The notes under the pieces were generated by a model. It worked only from the letters and a program-made list of their open reading frames with translations. It had not been told where the DNA came from and did not search any database. 64,000 nt of DNA from Buddleja alternifolia. Its lineage: Eukaryota; Streptophyta; Magnoliopsida; Lamiales; Scrophulariaceae. Shown one piece after another: positions 46,142 to 58,524 of this stretch. The stretch lies in assembly GCA_019426215.1 (NCBI GenBank), contig CM033391.1, positions 6,684,708 to 6,748,707 on the forward strand. The letters run 5' to 3'. Position numbers and translations under genes: made by a program. Every line of letters begins with the position of its first letter. Position 1 is the first letter of the stretch.

Positions 46142-46337
46142 ATAAATGTTAATAAATGTATCTTCTGTATTTAGATTTTTCTAATATAGAAATTCCATGA
46201 TCTTTGGCAAATCATGATTTCCCTTTATTGTAGCTTCTGTATTTAGCTTAGGAAAGTTTGACCTTCTGCCATAGAAAACCTTGTATAAATATTTACACAA
46301 TTCAATGGAAATATATGCCATTTTCATAATTTCTATA
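46123..46337 (+). repeat. 3' LTR of the Copia element
   Basis: Same 215 bases as the 5' LTR. Preceded by CTTGCGGGGGCA, the expected polypurine tract position, and followed by the ATTAC duplication. The gag-pol ORF ends within its first 19 bases. Confidence 0.9.
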
Positions 46338-48040
46338 ATTACTTCCATTAGCTCTACTGTGCGCTTCCACTGAACGTCGTGCATCTCCGCTGTTACTACT
46401 TTTTCGCCCCTTTAATATCGTATCCAACAATGAAAATTTATATCCATTCATTCTCTACATACCTATCTTGATCTTAGTAAAGACCTCATCTCCAAAATCG
46501 GTCAAAATGTGATAAACCAGGCCTTTGAACTCAGCACCCAAAACTGCCAATTTTCGATTGTGTCTTGGCAGTCCACAACAAATCCACTTTCCGATCACAT
46601 TAAACCATGGATTTCAGCGATTCCACATTTACACTTACAGATCTTTCTGATGGTGGTATTGCATGTACAATTTGGCTAAGAAAAGGATGGTTTCTGGTCA
46701 AAAGAATATGAAACACATTTCTGGAATTAAAGAATGAGTTCTAGTTATGGTACTTCAATAATGATTTCTGGACATTTTACGGAGCGCAATTCACCAAAAT
46801 CCATCATTAAACGTTTTTAAACTCAATGAGGTTTCTAATAGTGGTCTTGGTTAAGAAATTGGACCAACAAAAGGGATATTTCAGGGGAAAAGGAAATGAG
46901 AGAGTTTCTGGGCTAAAAACCGGGCAGTGGCGGTGAATATTTGACTGACAATTCAGGATTATTTCCTTAACCAAACCAGTAAAACTCACCAGTAACATCA
47001 TCTACACGAATAGATATTTCCAACGGTGAGATTGCATGGATGATCCGACCCGTGGAGGATATGTTTCTGGCAAAGGAAACTGCAGTCATGTTGCTGGAAT
47101 TAAAAATAGGGGGCGCATGATGTGGTATTTTGCAGGTCCAATTCTGGAGCTATATTGCATCAATTAGAAAAATTGAACTCCATATAGTTATTCATTATCC
47201 TCTTAGGATGAAATTCATCTAGCGATATTCCAAATTGGACATCATTTGGTACCTAAAATCCTGAAGATAAAAATATTGCCGGAGCAGGATTTCTGGGCTA
47301 GAGTTGCTGGAAATTTTTGATTTTGTGTGATTTTCTCTTTCTTGCTCTAGTTTTGCTGGACGGTTTTGAGATCTTGAAGGGATAAAATGGAGGTAAGGTT
47401 TGATACTTTTTGGAACAAGAGAGGGTTGGGAAGAAAGAGATATGAGGTACCACATATATATAGAGTTGTGATGGGGCTTTATTGCAATTTTTTATTTATC
47501 TCTTTAACCCCCACAGACATTATGCCTTATCCCAGACACCCTACTTGAATATAAATTGATATACAAGTCCAAGGTACTAATACTAATACATATTCCATCA
47601 AGTAATTCCCAATTCCTAAGGAGAGATAATAGTGACACTAAAATAAACTCCAAAATGTATCCAAGTTAGAATAAGCTCTCGTACATAATAATAGCTCCTT
47701 GTTTTCTTAATATATTCCTAAAAATGATCGCACTGATTATATATACAATACTTGAATGCTCGAGGTAGATGCTACGCAGTTGGTTCTCATCCTTTAAAGG
47801 CTAAGAGTGCAATAGGAACATCCATAAAAAAAAAGATCACCCTAAGATGATCGCTTCATAGCTATTGAGAACGAATTGCCTTCAATTATATATACTACAC
47901 CAACCCAAAAATATCTTTCAATAGATTATGTTACCATTCATAAAATTAGTAAACTTCGGGTGCCACAGTGTGAAATGATGGATGTATTGATTGATAGTTA
48001 ATTATATTGGAGAGTGGGAAAGTGAATTTGAAAAAAAAAT

Positions 48041-48433
48041 GGCTACGTTTGGTTATGTTTTGGGATGGTATTTTGGTGAGAAATTTATGGGGACACGTGC
48101 GTGTTTGATGAGATTGTGTTTGGTTTTATTTTGGGAGTTGGTTTTTGGGTGTGTTTTTTTGGTGAGATAATGTTTAGTTTTGTTTCCAGAGGGAACAAAA
48201 GTTAGTGTAGCAGTCAAATCATGAAATTTTTGTCTGTTAGAGAGGAGAGAGAAGAGAGAGATCACATAGAGAGGAATGTAGGGACAAAGTAGATGTAGAA
48301 AGATGGAAAATAATTATTATATTTTTTTTGGACAAAAAAAATAGTATATTTTTTACCAATATTTTGTGAACCAAACATGTTTTGGTGAGAATTTTGGACC
48401 AAACATAGTATGGAAACATAACCAAACATTGCC
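48041..48433. mobile_element. MITE of 393 bp with GGCNACGTTTGGTTATG ends, absent from segment A
   Basis: Ends GGCTACGTTTGGTTATGTTT and the complement GGCAATGTTTGGTTATGTTT are inverted; inner TTTTGG.GA motifs repeat on both sides. Flanking AAT on each side fits a 3-bp duplication. Segment A (about 14848-14862) lacks it. A GGC..TGTTTGGTT end with a 3-bp duplication is typical of PIF/Harbinger MITEs, though their usual target is TWA. Confidence 0.72.
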
Positions 48434-48718
48434 AATATGTTTGGGAGAAAATAGTTTGTAATGTATATTTTTAGAATTTTGTGATCCAAAAAACTGAAAG
48501 TAGGATTTGAAAACATAAATAAACAAGACCTTAGTTCTCAATAATAGGACATAAGAAATCCTAATTGTGATAAGTTTATTTGGCCTAGGCCATAGTAATA
48601 ATAATCCATGTGTTCAACTTAGTCTAATAACTATAGTTTAGCTGTATCAATTTTGACACATAATAAATTTCTTAAAAAAAAATATATTTTTTTTTGGTCT
48701 CAAAGGGGGGTGGAGCTA

Positions 48719-51700
48719 TCACCCTTCTTCATTTAAAATTGCGGAAATACAAACGGGAGGGGCGTCCCAAAAGTGGACTCCCTTCGAAAATTGATGACCA
48801 AATTTAGCGAGGGCATTAGCACACCTGTTACCCTCTCGTTTAACATGATACATTTTACATTCCCAGGGCCTAGCAATAAGTCTACGACAATCGTCTATAA
48901 CACATCCGAGCGGGTGGGCCATCGAGTCACCTTTCTCGATCAAAAGAAAAACCTCCATCGAATCAACTTCAACCTCCAACTTACCAATGCGTCGTTCCCA
49001 TGCCAACTTAAGACCTTGGCGAAGGGCCAGTAGCTCCGCCTCAATGATAGTAACTCTTCCCATACTATAACTGAAACCCCATTTCCAGCCACCCAGGTCA
49101 TCCCAAACAACCCCACCACCGGCTGCCGAAATCTGTGATTTGAGAACACTACCGTCCGTATTCATTTTCCCCCATCCAGAATTCGGTTTTTTCCATTTGA
49201 TCTCCTCTTTCAACTCATTGGAATTTTGTGCTGAAATCATGGGGAAAGTGCAATTGAGGTCCGTCGCCACCCGCTTAGTAGAAAAAATAAGCTCCTGTGT
49301 TGCATCCTCTTTGTTCTTGAAGACAAAGCTATTTTTTGCTAACCATGCATTCCATATACCGGCCATGAAGATCCATTTCCATTGGACAGAGGGGAGTATA
49401 TTGTTCGTGTAATCCTTCTTACAATTTTGATGGAGCCAAGCTTCTTCCGGAATACTGAAGAATTCAGTCCAATAAGAGGGAGCAAGGATAGCTTCCCAAA
49501 ACTTACGGGGGGACGTGCAATCCCTGACAGCATGAATTACACTCTCCGGATCCACCCCACATCGCATACAAATATTTGAGGCAGCAATCCGATGGCAAAA
49601 CGGGGTCAAGTTCGTCATAAGGCCATTGTGTTGAAACAACCAAAAGAAAAACTATAATTTCTGGGGTCCTTTCACTCTCCAAATCCACTGCCAACGATCA
49701 TCCTGGTAGTGTTGATCCCCTCTCCCATGAGCTTGCATGAGAAACCAATAGACTGATTTACTAGTGAAATTTCCTTTGCTATCTCCACACCAAATTCTCC
49801 TATCCTCGGTTAGAGGCTCTATGGAAGTAAGTGTATTAAGGATTCATCCTTGATATCTCTACTCATAGGGGTCTGAATAATACCAAGGTTCCAAGTACCA
49901 TCATTGTTGCGCACATCCGAGACTAGCATAGATTCCTCATTCGGCAAAACCTCCCCATCGATCAGGTTGCAGATGGGATCCTCCCCTAGCCATCGATCCT
50001 TCCAGAATGAGATTTTGCTCCCATTGCCAACCTTCCACCGGATTTGACTATGGAGACCCTTAATACTCGCAACAATACCTCACCAATGGTAAGAATTATA
50101 AGCTTTTGGTAAGTGATCCAAAATGTCCTGCCCATAAAGATATTTACGCCCAAACATATCTTGCCATACCGATTTATCCTTCCTAATGATGCGCCACCCA
50201 ATCTTCGAGAGAAGGACAATGTTCATGATCTCTCGCATTCCTCAATCCGAGCCATCCATGTCTCTTATCTTTAGTGACCTTGGCCCAATTCACCGTGTGC
50301 ATTTTCCGTGCATTACCATCCTTTGACCATAGAAATGTACGATTCATTTTATCCAGTTGCTTACACACCCCGGTGGGAAGCCAAACCGTGTGCATGAGAT
50401 GGGTTGGCAAAGCCAACGTAACGGATTGAATAAGAGTGGTACGACCCGCTATATTAAGAAGACTCGCTTTCCAAGAAGATAGGCGAGCTTGGACTTTATC
50501 AAGAAGCGGACGGTAAAGGTGTTGAGATACACGGCCATGATGAATAGGGACCCCAAGATATTTATCGAGATCTCGAGTTCTTTCAATACCAAGGTTCCGA
50601 GCTAACCGTCTTTGGGTTCGATTATCCAGATTACGTGAAAAGAACACCTTGGACTTACCTGCATTGACACTCAAGCCGGAACTAGAACAAAAAAGCTGGA
50701 GGACGTTCCGAACGCTTTCCACGGCCCGGGGATTGGCCCTAGCAAAGAGGATAAGGTCATCGGTGAAGAAAAGGTGAGAGAAGAAAGGTCCTCTCCGACA
50801 CAAACCAATGGGTTCCCATTCCCCCTTCGCCACCTCCTCCTCCACAAGATAGGCAAGTCTTTCCATACAAAGAACAAAGAGATACGGGGACAGTGGATCC
50901 CCTTGTTTAAGTCCACAGGAAGGGGATAGGGCCGGTAATGGTTCCCCGTTCCAAAGAACCCGTGGTTTTGAACAGGTAACACATCGCATAATTAAGCGAA
51001 TGAGATTCTCCGGGAGGTTAAAGAAGGTGGGAGTTTGACGAAGGAAACCCCAACCGACTCTATCATAAGCTTTTTCGAGGTCAATCTTAAGAATCATCCC
51101 TCCATCTCTATGCTTAGTGGTCCGGAGCATATGAATCATCTCTTGGAGAACCAAAATATTATCGTGGGTGTCCCTACGCGGAATAAAACTACTTTGCATA
51201 GGTGACACTATCTCCTCCATCAAGGGTTTAAGCCGAAGGGTAATCGTCTTAGTAAGCACTTTGTAAAGAACATTGCAAAGTGCAATAGGCCGAAATTGGT
51301 TGATACCAATAGGCCTGACCACTTTGGAGATTAAACAAATGTGGGTCTCTCCAATGGAGTCCTCAAAATTCCCCTCCTCAAAAGCCTTATTCACAAATTC
51401 AAACACCGACGTCCCCACCACATGCCAAAAACGTTGGTAAAATAATGCTTGACAACCGTCCAGACCCGGAGCTTTATAAGGACCAAGGGATTTGACCACC
51501 CGCACAATCTCCTCCAAAGTAGGTGGTTCACTTAATATGGAATTTTGCTCCATGGAGATACTCCGCTGATTCATACTCCTCGGCAGCACCCCGAGCTCCC
51601 CATCATCTCTTGGCGAGAAAATATCATTGAAGAAATCAAACACATGACTTTTGAGAGTATCCGGGTCGGATTCCCATTCTCCGTTAATCTTAAGAGACCC

Positions 51701-52818
51701 AATATTATTCTTTCTCCTACGGACAATCGTGGTAGCATGGAAAAAGCGAGTGTTATTGTCCCCAAATGAGAGCCACTTGACGCGGGATTTATGATACCAT
51801 AAAAGTTCCTCTTGATGGATCGTTGAGTTGTAGTCCCCAACGAGAGTCTTTTCCAACCTTTGTAGAAAGGGGTTCTCACAACGGGCAAGAGAGCGCTGGA
51901 TACCGGCTAAAGGAGCAAGAATCCTCTTTTTCTTGCCAAACACATTACCAAACATCCCACGGTTCCAATCTCTAACAGCTTCCAGAAGTTTTTTAATGGC
52001 CTCATGAACATTGTGAGAAGCATCCCACATGGATTGGATCACGTCCTCACAAGTCGCATCGGTAAGCCAAGCTAGCTCAAAGCGAAAAATCTTATCACGA
52101 GTAGAATGTACTCGGACCCCCTCACAACAAGTAAGAATTGGGTGGTGATCCGAATGTGTTCTCGGTAAATGTTGAACGACCGCTTCCGGGAATTAAAGTC
52201 TCCAAGATGTGTTAGCAAGGGCTCGGTCAAGACGCTCCCGAATAATAGACCCATTCTCGCGTCTATTGAACCAAGTGAACTTGGGCCCCTCAAACCCTAA
52301 ATCAATGAGACCTCAAGCATTGACCATATCGTTGAAATGATCGCACCTCCTACGATTGGCCATATTCCCTCCCCGTTTCTCATGGCTCACTCCAACATCA
52401 TTGAGGTCCCCGGATAGGAGCCACGGAACAGAGATACCATCACTCCAACATTCCAAATGTTGCCAAAGTTCCTCCCTCTTCTCGGCATCCGGGCCAGCAT
52501 AGCAGCCGGAACATAACCATTCCGTACCATTTTTAGGACCCACAATCGCATGTATAATCCTGGCGTTAACACTGACCACCTCAACTTCGATTTCATGGAC
52601 ATTCCAAAGAAGCCAAATCCCTCCTTCTCTACCCTCCGTAGGAGCACGACACACCTTAGAAAAACCCAAGTGTTCCGAGATGTACTCGGCCCTATCCTCC
52701 CCTACTTTCGTCTCAAGTACAAAAACAATATCCGATTTATGGATACGCATAAGCTCTCTAAAATTACTACGAAAAGCGGAGCTCCCCGCCCCTTGACAAT
52801 TCCACGAAAGAACTTTCA
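48719..52818 (-). pseudogene. LINE ORF2: endonuclease, reverse transcriptase, RNase H (broken)
   Basis: Begins at ATG 52818 with MKVLSWNCQGAGS; endonuclease motifs VLETKVG, WLLSGDLNDV and, after a stop at about 52310, THSDHHPIL. The RT frame 52042-50183 (619 codons) is long and open, with GPYKAPGLDGCQALFYQRFW, RPIALCNVLYKVLTKTI, SSFIPRRDTHDNIL, LKIDLEKAYDRVGW, LKQGDPLSPYLFVL and catalytic FFTDDLILFA, where the usual Ala of FADD/YADD is Thr but both Asp remain. Stops follow between 50183 and 49640. The zinc-binding region (CMRCGVDPESVIHAVRDC) and RNase H (MNTDGSVLK, IEAELLALRQGL, VEVDSMEVFLL, REGNRCANALAKFG) lie in 49639-48719. Inactive as a whole, but less decayed in RT than the first LINE. 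Confidence 0.88.
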
Positions 52819-53299
52819 TGGGCGATTTATTAATGGAAAACTCGACTAACCTTTGTCTATCATCCTCTCGCAGGAGGGACTCCACTATTTGGGATGTTAG
52901 AACTCGAGCCACAATCTCCTGCCGGATCCTCTCGCCGTGACTCAAAAACATATCCAGCTCCAATGTTCGGTACGGATCCACCGGACCTTGGTATCTCGCT
53001 CTCATTTCCACCTGCCAAAAAAGGGGAGAGATTGTCGTGATCCTCACACATCTCATCAACATGGCTATTCCGGTGGAGTAATGCGTCCGTATCATCTTTT
53101 CGGAGTGAAAAAGAGGTGGGCCGGTCCGGGGAAACACGTGTCTGTGGTAACCCGACGTATCCTCGTCCGTCCAATTTTCCATAATCGGTGGTGGTGAGAT
53201 TTGTGTCTTGGCTGTGAGACTTCTTCGGCCGAGAAGACAAGGGAGAACAAGGGATAAAACATTTTGAAAATAGGTCCGGAGCATTAAAATTATTTGATG

Positions 53300-54603
53300 T
53301 TGACCCTAACACCACATCAGTAGGGCAGCTGGTAGGTTGGCTAGCCTTTTGTGGCTCCAAAGGTCTTAGGTTGACTCATTAGCACAATGGGTTTAGCATT
53401 AAAAAGCCTTTTCCTTGTATTCTTCAAAATCTAATTTTTATCACTTTTTGGTGCTAGATTTGTCTCATTTGCTGCAGCCTTCTCCACATCAGTTGCAAGA
53501 GCATTAAATGCATTTGTAGACGTTATTTTGTCTGGCATTTCTCGATTAGTTTGGGCTGGGTTTGGTACGCGCCTATAGGGTTTTCGTACAACTTGCATCC
53601 AGTCGCCGTACACTCCCTTCTGTCCTTTTCCCGTCTTGCCATCTTGGTCGTCCCCCATATCCATCTCCGACGCCGTTACATGGGCTTCGGACGACGTTGC
53701 TCCGGTGCTCGGTACTGGACAAACAGTGATTCTATGGCCAACTCTACCACAAGAAAAACAAATATTATGGAGGTTCTCATACATAATTTTGTACCAAATT
53801 TCGTCAATCTCAACAGCTGGGAGCAGCGGTTTATCCAAGTCCACCTGAACACAAAAGCGAGCATATCTCCCCCTTGCCGACTTGAACGTATTGTGATCAA
53901 TTTTTATGGGCTTTCCTATCCCTTTCGTAATAGTGAACAAAATCTCAGGTTGGTAGAATTGTATCGCCATTTCCGGTATACGGACCCAAGTAATGGCCGT
54001 CGTCACCTTATAAGTGGAAGCACGAAAGTCCTCAAACCATTTCCTAACATTGATGTAGTGGCTAAACACCCTCCAAGGCCCCTCTGTTAAAATGTGTTCA
54101 GCTTTGTCATTGTCCTTGATCTTTAGAAAGTAACAGTTGTGTCCAAGATCAGCCAGCTCGAAGTCTCCATTTAGATTCCATAGAGTGTCGATTTTTGACG
54201 AGAAAAGGTTGAAGTTAATAGACCCCCCCTTCAATCTTAAGGATAAGCGCATCAGCCCACGTTCGCCAGAGGGCTTTGGCATATCCATCATCCAACTGGA
54301 TTCTAAGGATAGGGTTTGTATCCTAGGACGGAAGGACGGAGATATACTCCAGGTTCACCATACTTTCCTCATCAAAGTGTACCGGTGATTTAGGTGTTGG
54401 GTTAGTGTTGCGTTTATCAACCAGGGATTCCAGATATGAAGCTTTTCCCCGTGCCTGATGCTCCTTCCCGAACATTGTCGAAGTATCCTCATCATTCTTC
54501 GTAGTTTCATGTAGAGGAATCTTAGTTTTCACCTTTTTTTTTTGTTCCATTCCCCTGGTTCTGTCTCCTCGTCGGAGATGGAGAAGGAGGATAGGTTATC
54601 CAT
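53300..54603 (-). pseudogene. LINE ORF1 (DUF4283, zinc knuckle), frame-shifted
   Basis: A start ATG at 54603 gives MDNLSSFSISDEETEPGEWN; an A-run then shifts the frame. The main domain (54291-53431) has LKGGSINFNLFSSKIDTLWN, LADLGHNCYFLKIKDNDKAE and GPWRVFSHYINVRKW, a DUF4283 pattern, then the zinc knuckle CFSCGRVGHRITVC near 53725. A further shift leads into a Ser/Pro-rich tail at about 53360-52860 in another frame. Role is binding of LINE RNA. The exact 3' end of the original ORF is unclear. Confidence 0.78.
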
Positions 54604-54689
54604 GAAGGTAACTTGCCGAGGCGAAAGGGAGAGGAGACCAAAGTCTAGAGGGAGAAATTTTCAATGAGGATGGTAATTTGATATATATA

Positions 54690-56485
54690 TATATGTTCAT
54701 TCAGGTCGGGTTTGACCCTTGAATTTGATCACAACCCGATTCCTGGGGGCTACCTTGGGCAGTTGGGCTAGAAGTGGAAATATGGACTCCATGCTTTTAT
54801 GATCCATTACGAATGCTAATTTGAACGACCAAAAATCTTTCATCCATCAATAGCCCTCACGTTTCTGCTTCATTTTTTGTTTGGGCTATCAAGTAAGATC
54901 CAAGTGCCATATCAGATGGTACATATATGACCTGACTTATATAAGCTATTAGGTCATATCTCGAGCTCCCGATCAAATTCTAAAACATTCTTGTGTAACA
55001 GTTCATGAAACATGTATAAATGTATGACAAATATATACACGAGTGCTTAAGATGTGTAGAGAGAAAAACTTGTTGTGGAGAAAAATCTAGAAATTCTCTC
55101 TCCCACATCCTAACCAGCCATGTATACATTTGTCACACATTTGCGTATTGAAGGAAGTATTACATGCATTACAAAAGATTTGAACTGCCTGACTACAAGC
55201 TTACGAGCGTGTGATTTGATTTTGAGATGCTCAGATCAATAAATATTCAAAGAGGTTGGACACACAAATTGTAAACTTGACAAATGACAATAACACTAGA
55301 ATGCATATCTGAATGGAACGAATGAAGGTGAATTGATAGGTGATGGGCATGCATACGACCCGATCTTGAGGGGAATACGTGGAACTAAGAGGTCGAGCTA
55401 TGTTTCCATAATCGACGTTGTTAGAGCCGGGCTCGCAATGGGTTTGGTATGTTTCACGGGTCTGACTTGCAGATCCAAGTAATATAAGAAATATTATGGC
55501 TCATATATTAAATTACATATTATTATTTTGTCAATTTTAAAGTTTATTTGACAAAATAATTAATTGTTTAATATTATGTGCTTAAATCCTAATTGGTTAG
55601 TGAAAAGACATGACTTTACATAATGTAAAGTCACATAAAGTCACGACTCTAAGTGAGGAAGTGTCTTGATGAAAAGTAACTCTAAGAGTTTTAATATAAA
55701 GAGGACCGGTCCCCTCTCTACCTCTACACACATAATTAAACGTACAAAGCTGAAAAGTTAGGCAGAAAACTATATGTTGTTTTCCATCATTGAGAGAGGG
55801 GTCAAGAGAGAGATAAATCGATCTTCCTTAAGAGGCTTTGCAAACCAGTGATTGATGATCAAGGGGAAAAGACTACCAATGAAGGCTATGGACAAAGGTT
55901 AGTCTTATTTATTAAAATTACGTGAAAATCATGAAGTTCAAAATTTTTGGGAATCATGCAATTTATAAAATTTAACTTACAAGTAAGGTATAAATAGATA
56001 AATACTTAGCTCGCATACTACTTGTTTTATATTTTGTGAGAATAGTTTATTTCTTGTAGTTTTAACTTAGTTTAGTATGATGTTGTTTGAGAATAAATGT
56101 TAACTTTTCTGATCTGATTCTACCTTAGTATGCTAATTTTCTTTGGCTCATGTAATCAACGTCTTAAGTTTTGGTTTCGGTATAGATATCATGGTAGTAA
56201 ATTTATGAAAATTTTGAGGATATTCGAAATTTCGGTTTCAATTTTAAAGAAATCATGGAAATTTATAGAAATATTTGGAAATTTACAATCAAACTTTTGG
56301 TAACTTTAATCATCATACTTATGCATTAAGATATGTATAATGGATATTGTTAAGTAGTATGATCAAAACCTGTTACAATAAATATGAAATAATTATGACT
56401 TGAAAGTAAAATAATAATCAAATCTTATAAGAACTTCATTAAAGTAAAATGTACCACAAGTTTAGTAAAAATCATGTGTGGTTGG
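54690..56485. other. Segment B sequence without a gene
   Basis: Colinear with segment A 15125-15708 and then 20946-22220, joined at the empty site of the 5.2-kb element (about 55257). Holds AT-rich repeat sequence and a CTCTCTACCTCTACACACAT region shared by both segments. No ORF of note on either strand. Confidence 0.55.
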
Positions 56486-56494
56486 GGTGAATGG

Positions 56495-58524
56495 GGGGAA
56501 AATTGCATATATAACCCCCCTGTGTTATCGTTTTTTTCCTGAAAACTCCCTTATGTTCATTTTTTTGCACGAAGCCCCTTGTGTCAGCCTAAATTGTGCA
56601 CACTCTTCCCCTGTTGTTAATATGTCGTTACAAATCCTAACGCCTTCAACTTTTGGGTTGAAATGACTATTATGTAGGGTTGATTTAGGGTCAAATGAAC
56701 TTTTCACCCCTACATTGTGTCTCTTGTACCAATTACCCCAACACAATTGAATTTAGTAATATCCTTTTTCCTTTATGGTTTCATTAATTTTCTTTGATCT
56801 TAGTTCCAATCATATTTTTTTACTTAAAAGTTCATATTTCTTTTCCAAAAATTAAAAAATTCAGAAAAATAATTTTGTATAGAAAATAATCAGAAAAATA
56901 AAAATATAATAAAATAGTTTGAAGATGGAGGATAAAAATCAGAAATATATTTTCTTTTTTCTATTTCCTATTCCTGATGTTTTTTTTAAATAAAAAAGAA
57001 TCATTAAAATATTGAAAATGTTTGAAAAATAAAAAATGAAAAAATTATAACAATAAAAATTGTAGAAATTTTTTGAAACATCTTCTAAAATCAACAAAAA
57101 AATTCAAAATTTTGAAAAAAAAAAATCAAAAAACATTTAGAAAATATTGGAGAAAATTCTAAAATAAAATTTTGAAATAAATTAGGAAAAATCGAAAAAA
57201 TAGAAACAGAGAAAAAAAATGGAAAAATAAGCTAAACCCTCCGGACTAGTTTAGGTGGTAGGGTGTTGAACTTTTGAGGGGGAAGAAGAAGGGATCAATG
57301 GAAATAATGAAAAAGAAAAAGGAAGAAAAAGAAAAAAAGAACAAAGGAACAGGAAAAAAAAGAACAAAGAAAATAATAAAACTAATAATACTAAAAGTTA
57401 TAGATTGGGTTTTGGTAACCCATATCCATTATATCATACCCAATAGAGATTTTATCCAAATTAGTTTTTTGTTTTGTTTTTTTAATTTAAATTAGAGGGA
57501 AAGAAGGCCAAAATGTTTTGTACTAAACATTGTAAGGGCATAATGGCAATTTGATATGGTATTTATGGTTAAAAATGCCTAAATGGACCAAAATTCGCAC
57601 ACCCCGCGCGTACAAGCCACTCTCCGTTAAATTGGGATTGCAGGGGGTTTCGTGCATAATTTATATGATCACAAGGGGGTACCACGCTAACCCAAAAAAT
57701 CGGTCAAAAGGTTGACTAACGGAGTTGGCCATTATATTTTGGATGAAAACTTTGGTTGGGGCTAAATGTGAGATCTTTTGAAAGTTATAGGACTAAATGT
57801 GAGAAATTCATAACTAATGGGACCAAAATTGAACTTGAGAAAAGTTATGGGATGAAATGCAATTTTCCCTGTTGTAGAGTAAGCAAATAATCACAAATTG
57901 AGAGTACTTCAACATAAAGTGATACCCTTTAATTTTCTGCTACTTCTATATAATGAATTCCTTTGTTTGTTTAGAGGAGCGGTATTTTTTGTTTTGCTTG
58001 TAACTTGCATTTTGAACTCTTTTTATCTATTTTATTCATTTAAAAAAATCATACTTTACAGAGCTAGCTCTCTAGATGTTTAGCTTGATTGCTACCGGAG
58101 AATTGGATTTTTAGATCTCTCTTTTTTATTAAGCCATGTAAATATATACGTCATCATTAAAAACATACATATATGTGTATACATTTATATTTATGTGCTC
58201 ATATATATTGTTGATTCCTCTTATGTCAATTAAAAAAAAAGGGTCCTCTTATTTCATCATGATTATTTTATGCTTAACACAAAATGACGCAGAATTATAC
58301 TCTTTGTCGCATATACTGTCATGAACTAAATAACGTCTTAATTTGGTCCCTCAGTCAAACTTTCATTTGTTACTCCGTTTGTTGTCATTCTACGTGGCAT
58401 TAGGCTCAAATTTTGTAGCTGTTTTTTATGACTATTGGAATTATTTTCCTCAATTATATTAATATAAGGGGGTTTTCAGCAAAAAAAAAACGATGACACA
58501 GGGGGGTTATATGCAATTTTTCCG
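56495..58524. mobile_element. MULE-like element of about 2.0 kb with nested ends, absent from segment A
   Basis: Ends GGGGAAAATTGCATATATAA and the complement GGAAAAATTGCATATAACCC continue as inverted repeats of about 60 bases (CCCCCCTGTGT.ATCGTTTTT, CTGAAAAC.CCCTTAT). GGTGAATGG is repeated at both edges (56486-56494, 58525-58533), a 9-bp duplication, or 10 if one more G is counted. Segment A at about 22204-22215 lacks the element. An inner TIR-like end (ATGCAATTTTCCC, about 57858-57870) and an inner GGGGGTTTCGTGCA block (about 57635) suggest an element within an element. A Lys/Glu-rich ORF at 57274 is low-complexity and I do not call it a gene. No transposase. Confidence 0.8.

Larger units (their letters stand above)
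41704..46337 (+). mobile_element. Intact Ty1/Copia retrotransposon with identical 215-bp LTRs
   Basis: A 4634-base element flanked by an exact 5-bp duplication ATTAC (41699-41703 and 46338-46342). The LTRs (41704-41918, 46123-46337) show no difference by eye. A primer-binding site TGGTATCACAGC, one base off the usual initiator-Met tRNA complement, follows the 5' LTR. A GCGGGGG polypurine tract precedes the 3' LTR. The LTRs run TAAAGG...CTATA, so their ends are TA...TA rather than TG...CA. A single full-length gag-pol ORF is open. Everything visible points to a young insertion that may still be competent. Confidence 0.93.
39066..47967. mobile_element. Solo-LTR-like element carrying two further insertions
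   Basis: Starts TGTCACGCCCCCAATTTT and ends TTCGGGTGCCACA, with a 5-bp duplication GTGTG (39061-39065 and 47968-47972); segment A shows the empty site at about 14787. After removing a hAT element (39239-40346) and a Copia element (41704-46337) about 3.1 kb remains, without protein domains. A TATA-like CATATATATAGAG at about 47452-47464 parallels the one in the related solo LTR at 16500-19257. Gene-free stretches 40355-41698 and 46343-47967 belong to it; a 30-base tandem pair (CACGATTGATGCAATAGCG...) lies at 41067-41126. Confidence 0.72.
38816..48535. mobile_element. Old MITE with GGGC.TT.TTTG ends, split by nested insertions
   Basis: Counterpart of 14536-14955. Its left part (38816 to about 39060) and right part (about 47973-48040 and 48434-48535) are separated by the 8.9-kb nested block (39066-47967) and by a small MITE (48041-48433). 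The right end AAACATAAATAAACAAGACC matches segment A exactly. Confidence 0.6.
48687..54681 (-). mobile_element. Second L1-type LINE, minus strand, absent from segment A
   Basis: About 6.0 kb, read from about 54681 (5') to an A run at about 48687 (seen as T9 on the plus strand). It interrupts a stretch that in segment A reads ATTTCTTAGAAGATATATAT (about 15089-15108) and then CAAGTCGGGTTTGACC; both halves flank the insertion here. AT microsatellite at both edges hides the target duplication. Contains ORF1 and ORF2, both with stops or shifts. It differs from the LINE at 25069 in sequence and is independent. Confidence 0.88.

Noticed and set aside
57274..57495. Lys/Glu-rich ORF as a gene
   Set aside because: Low-complexity A/G-rich DNA inside a non-autonomous element; no domain, no conservation visible.
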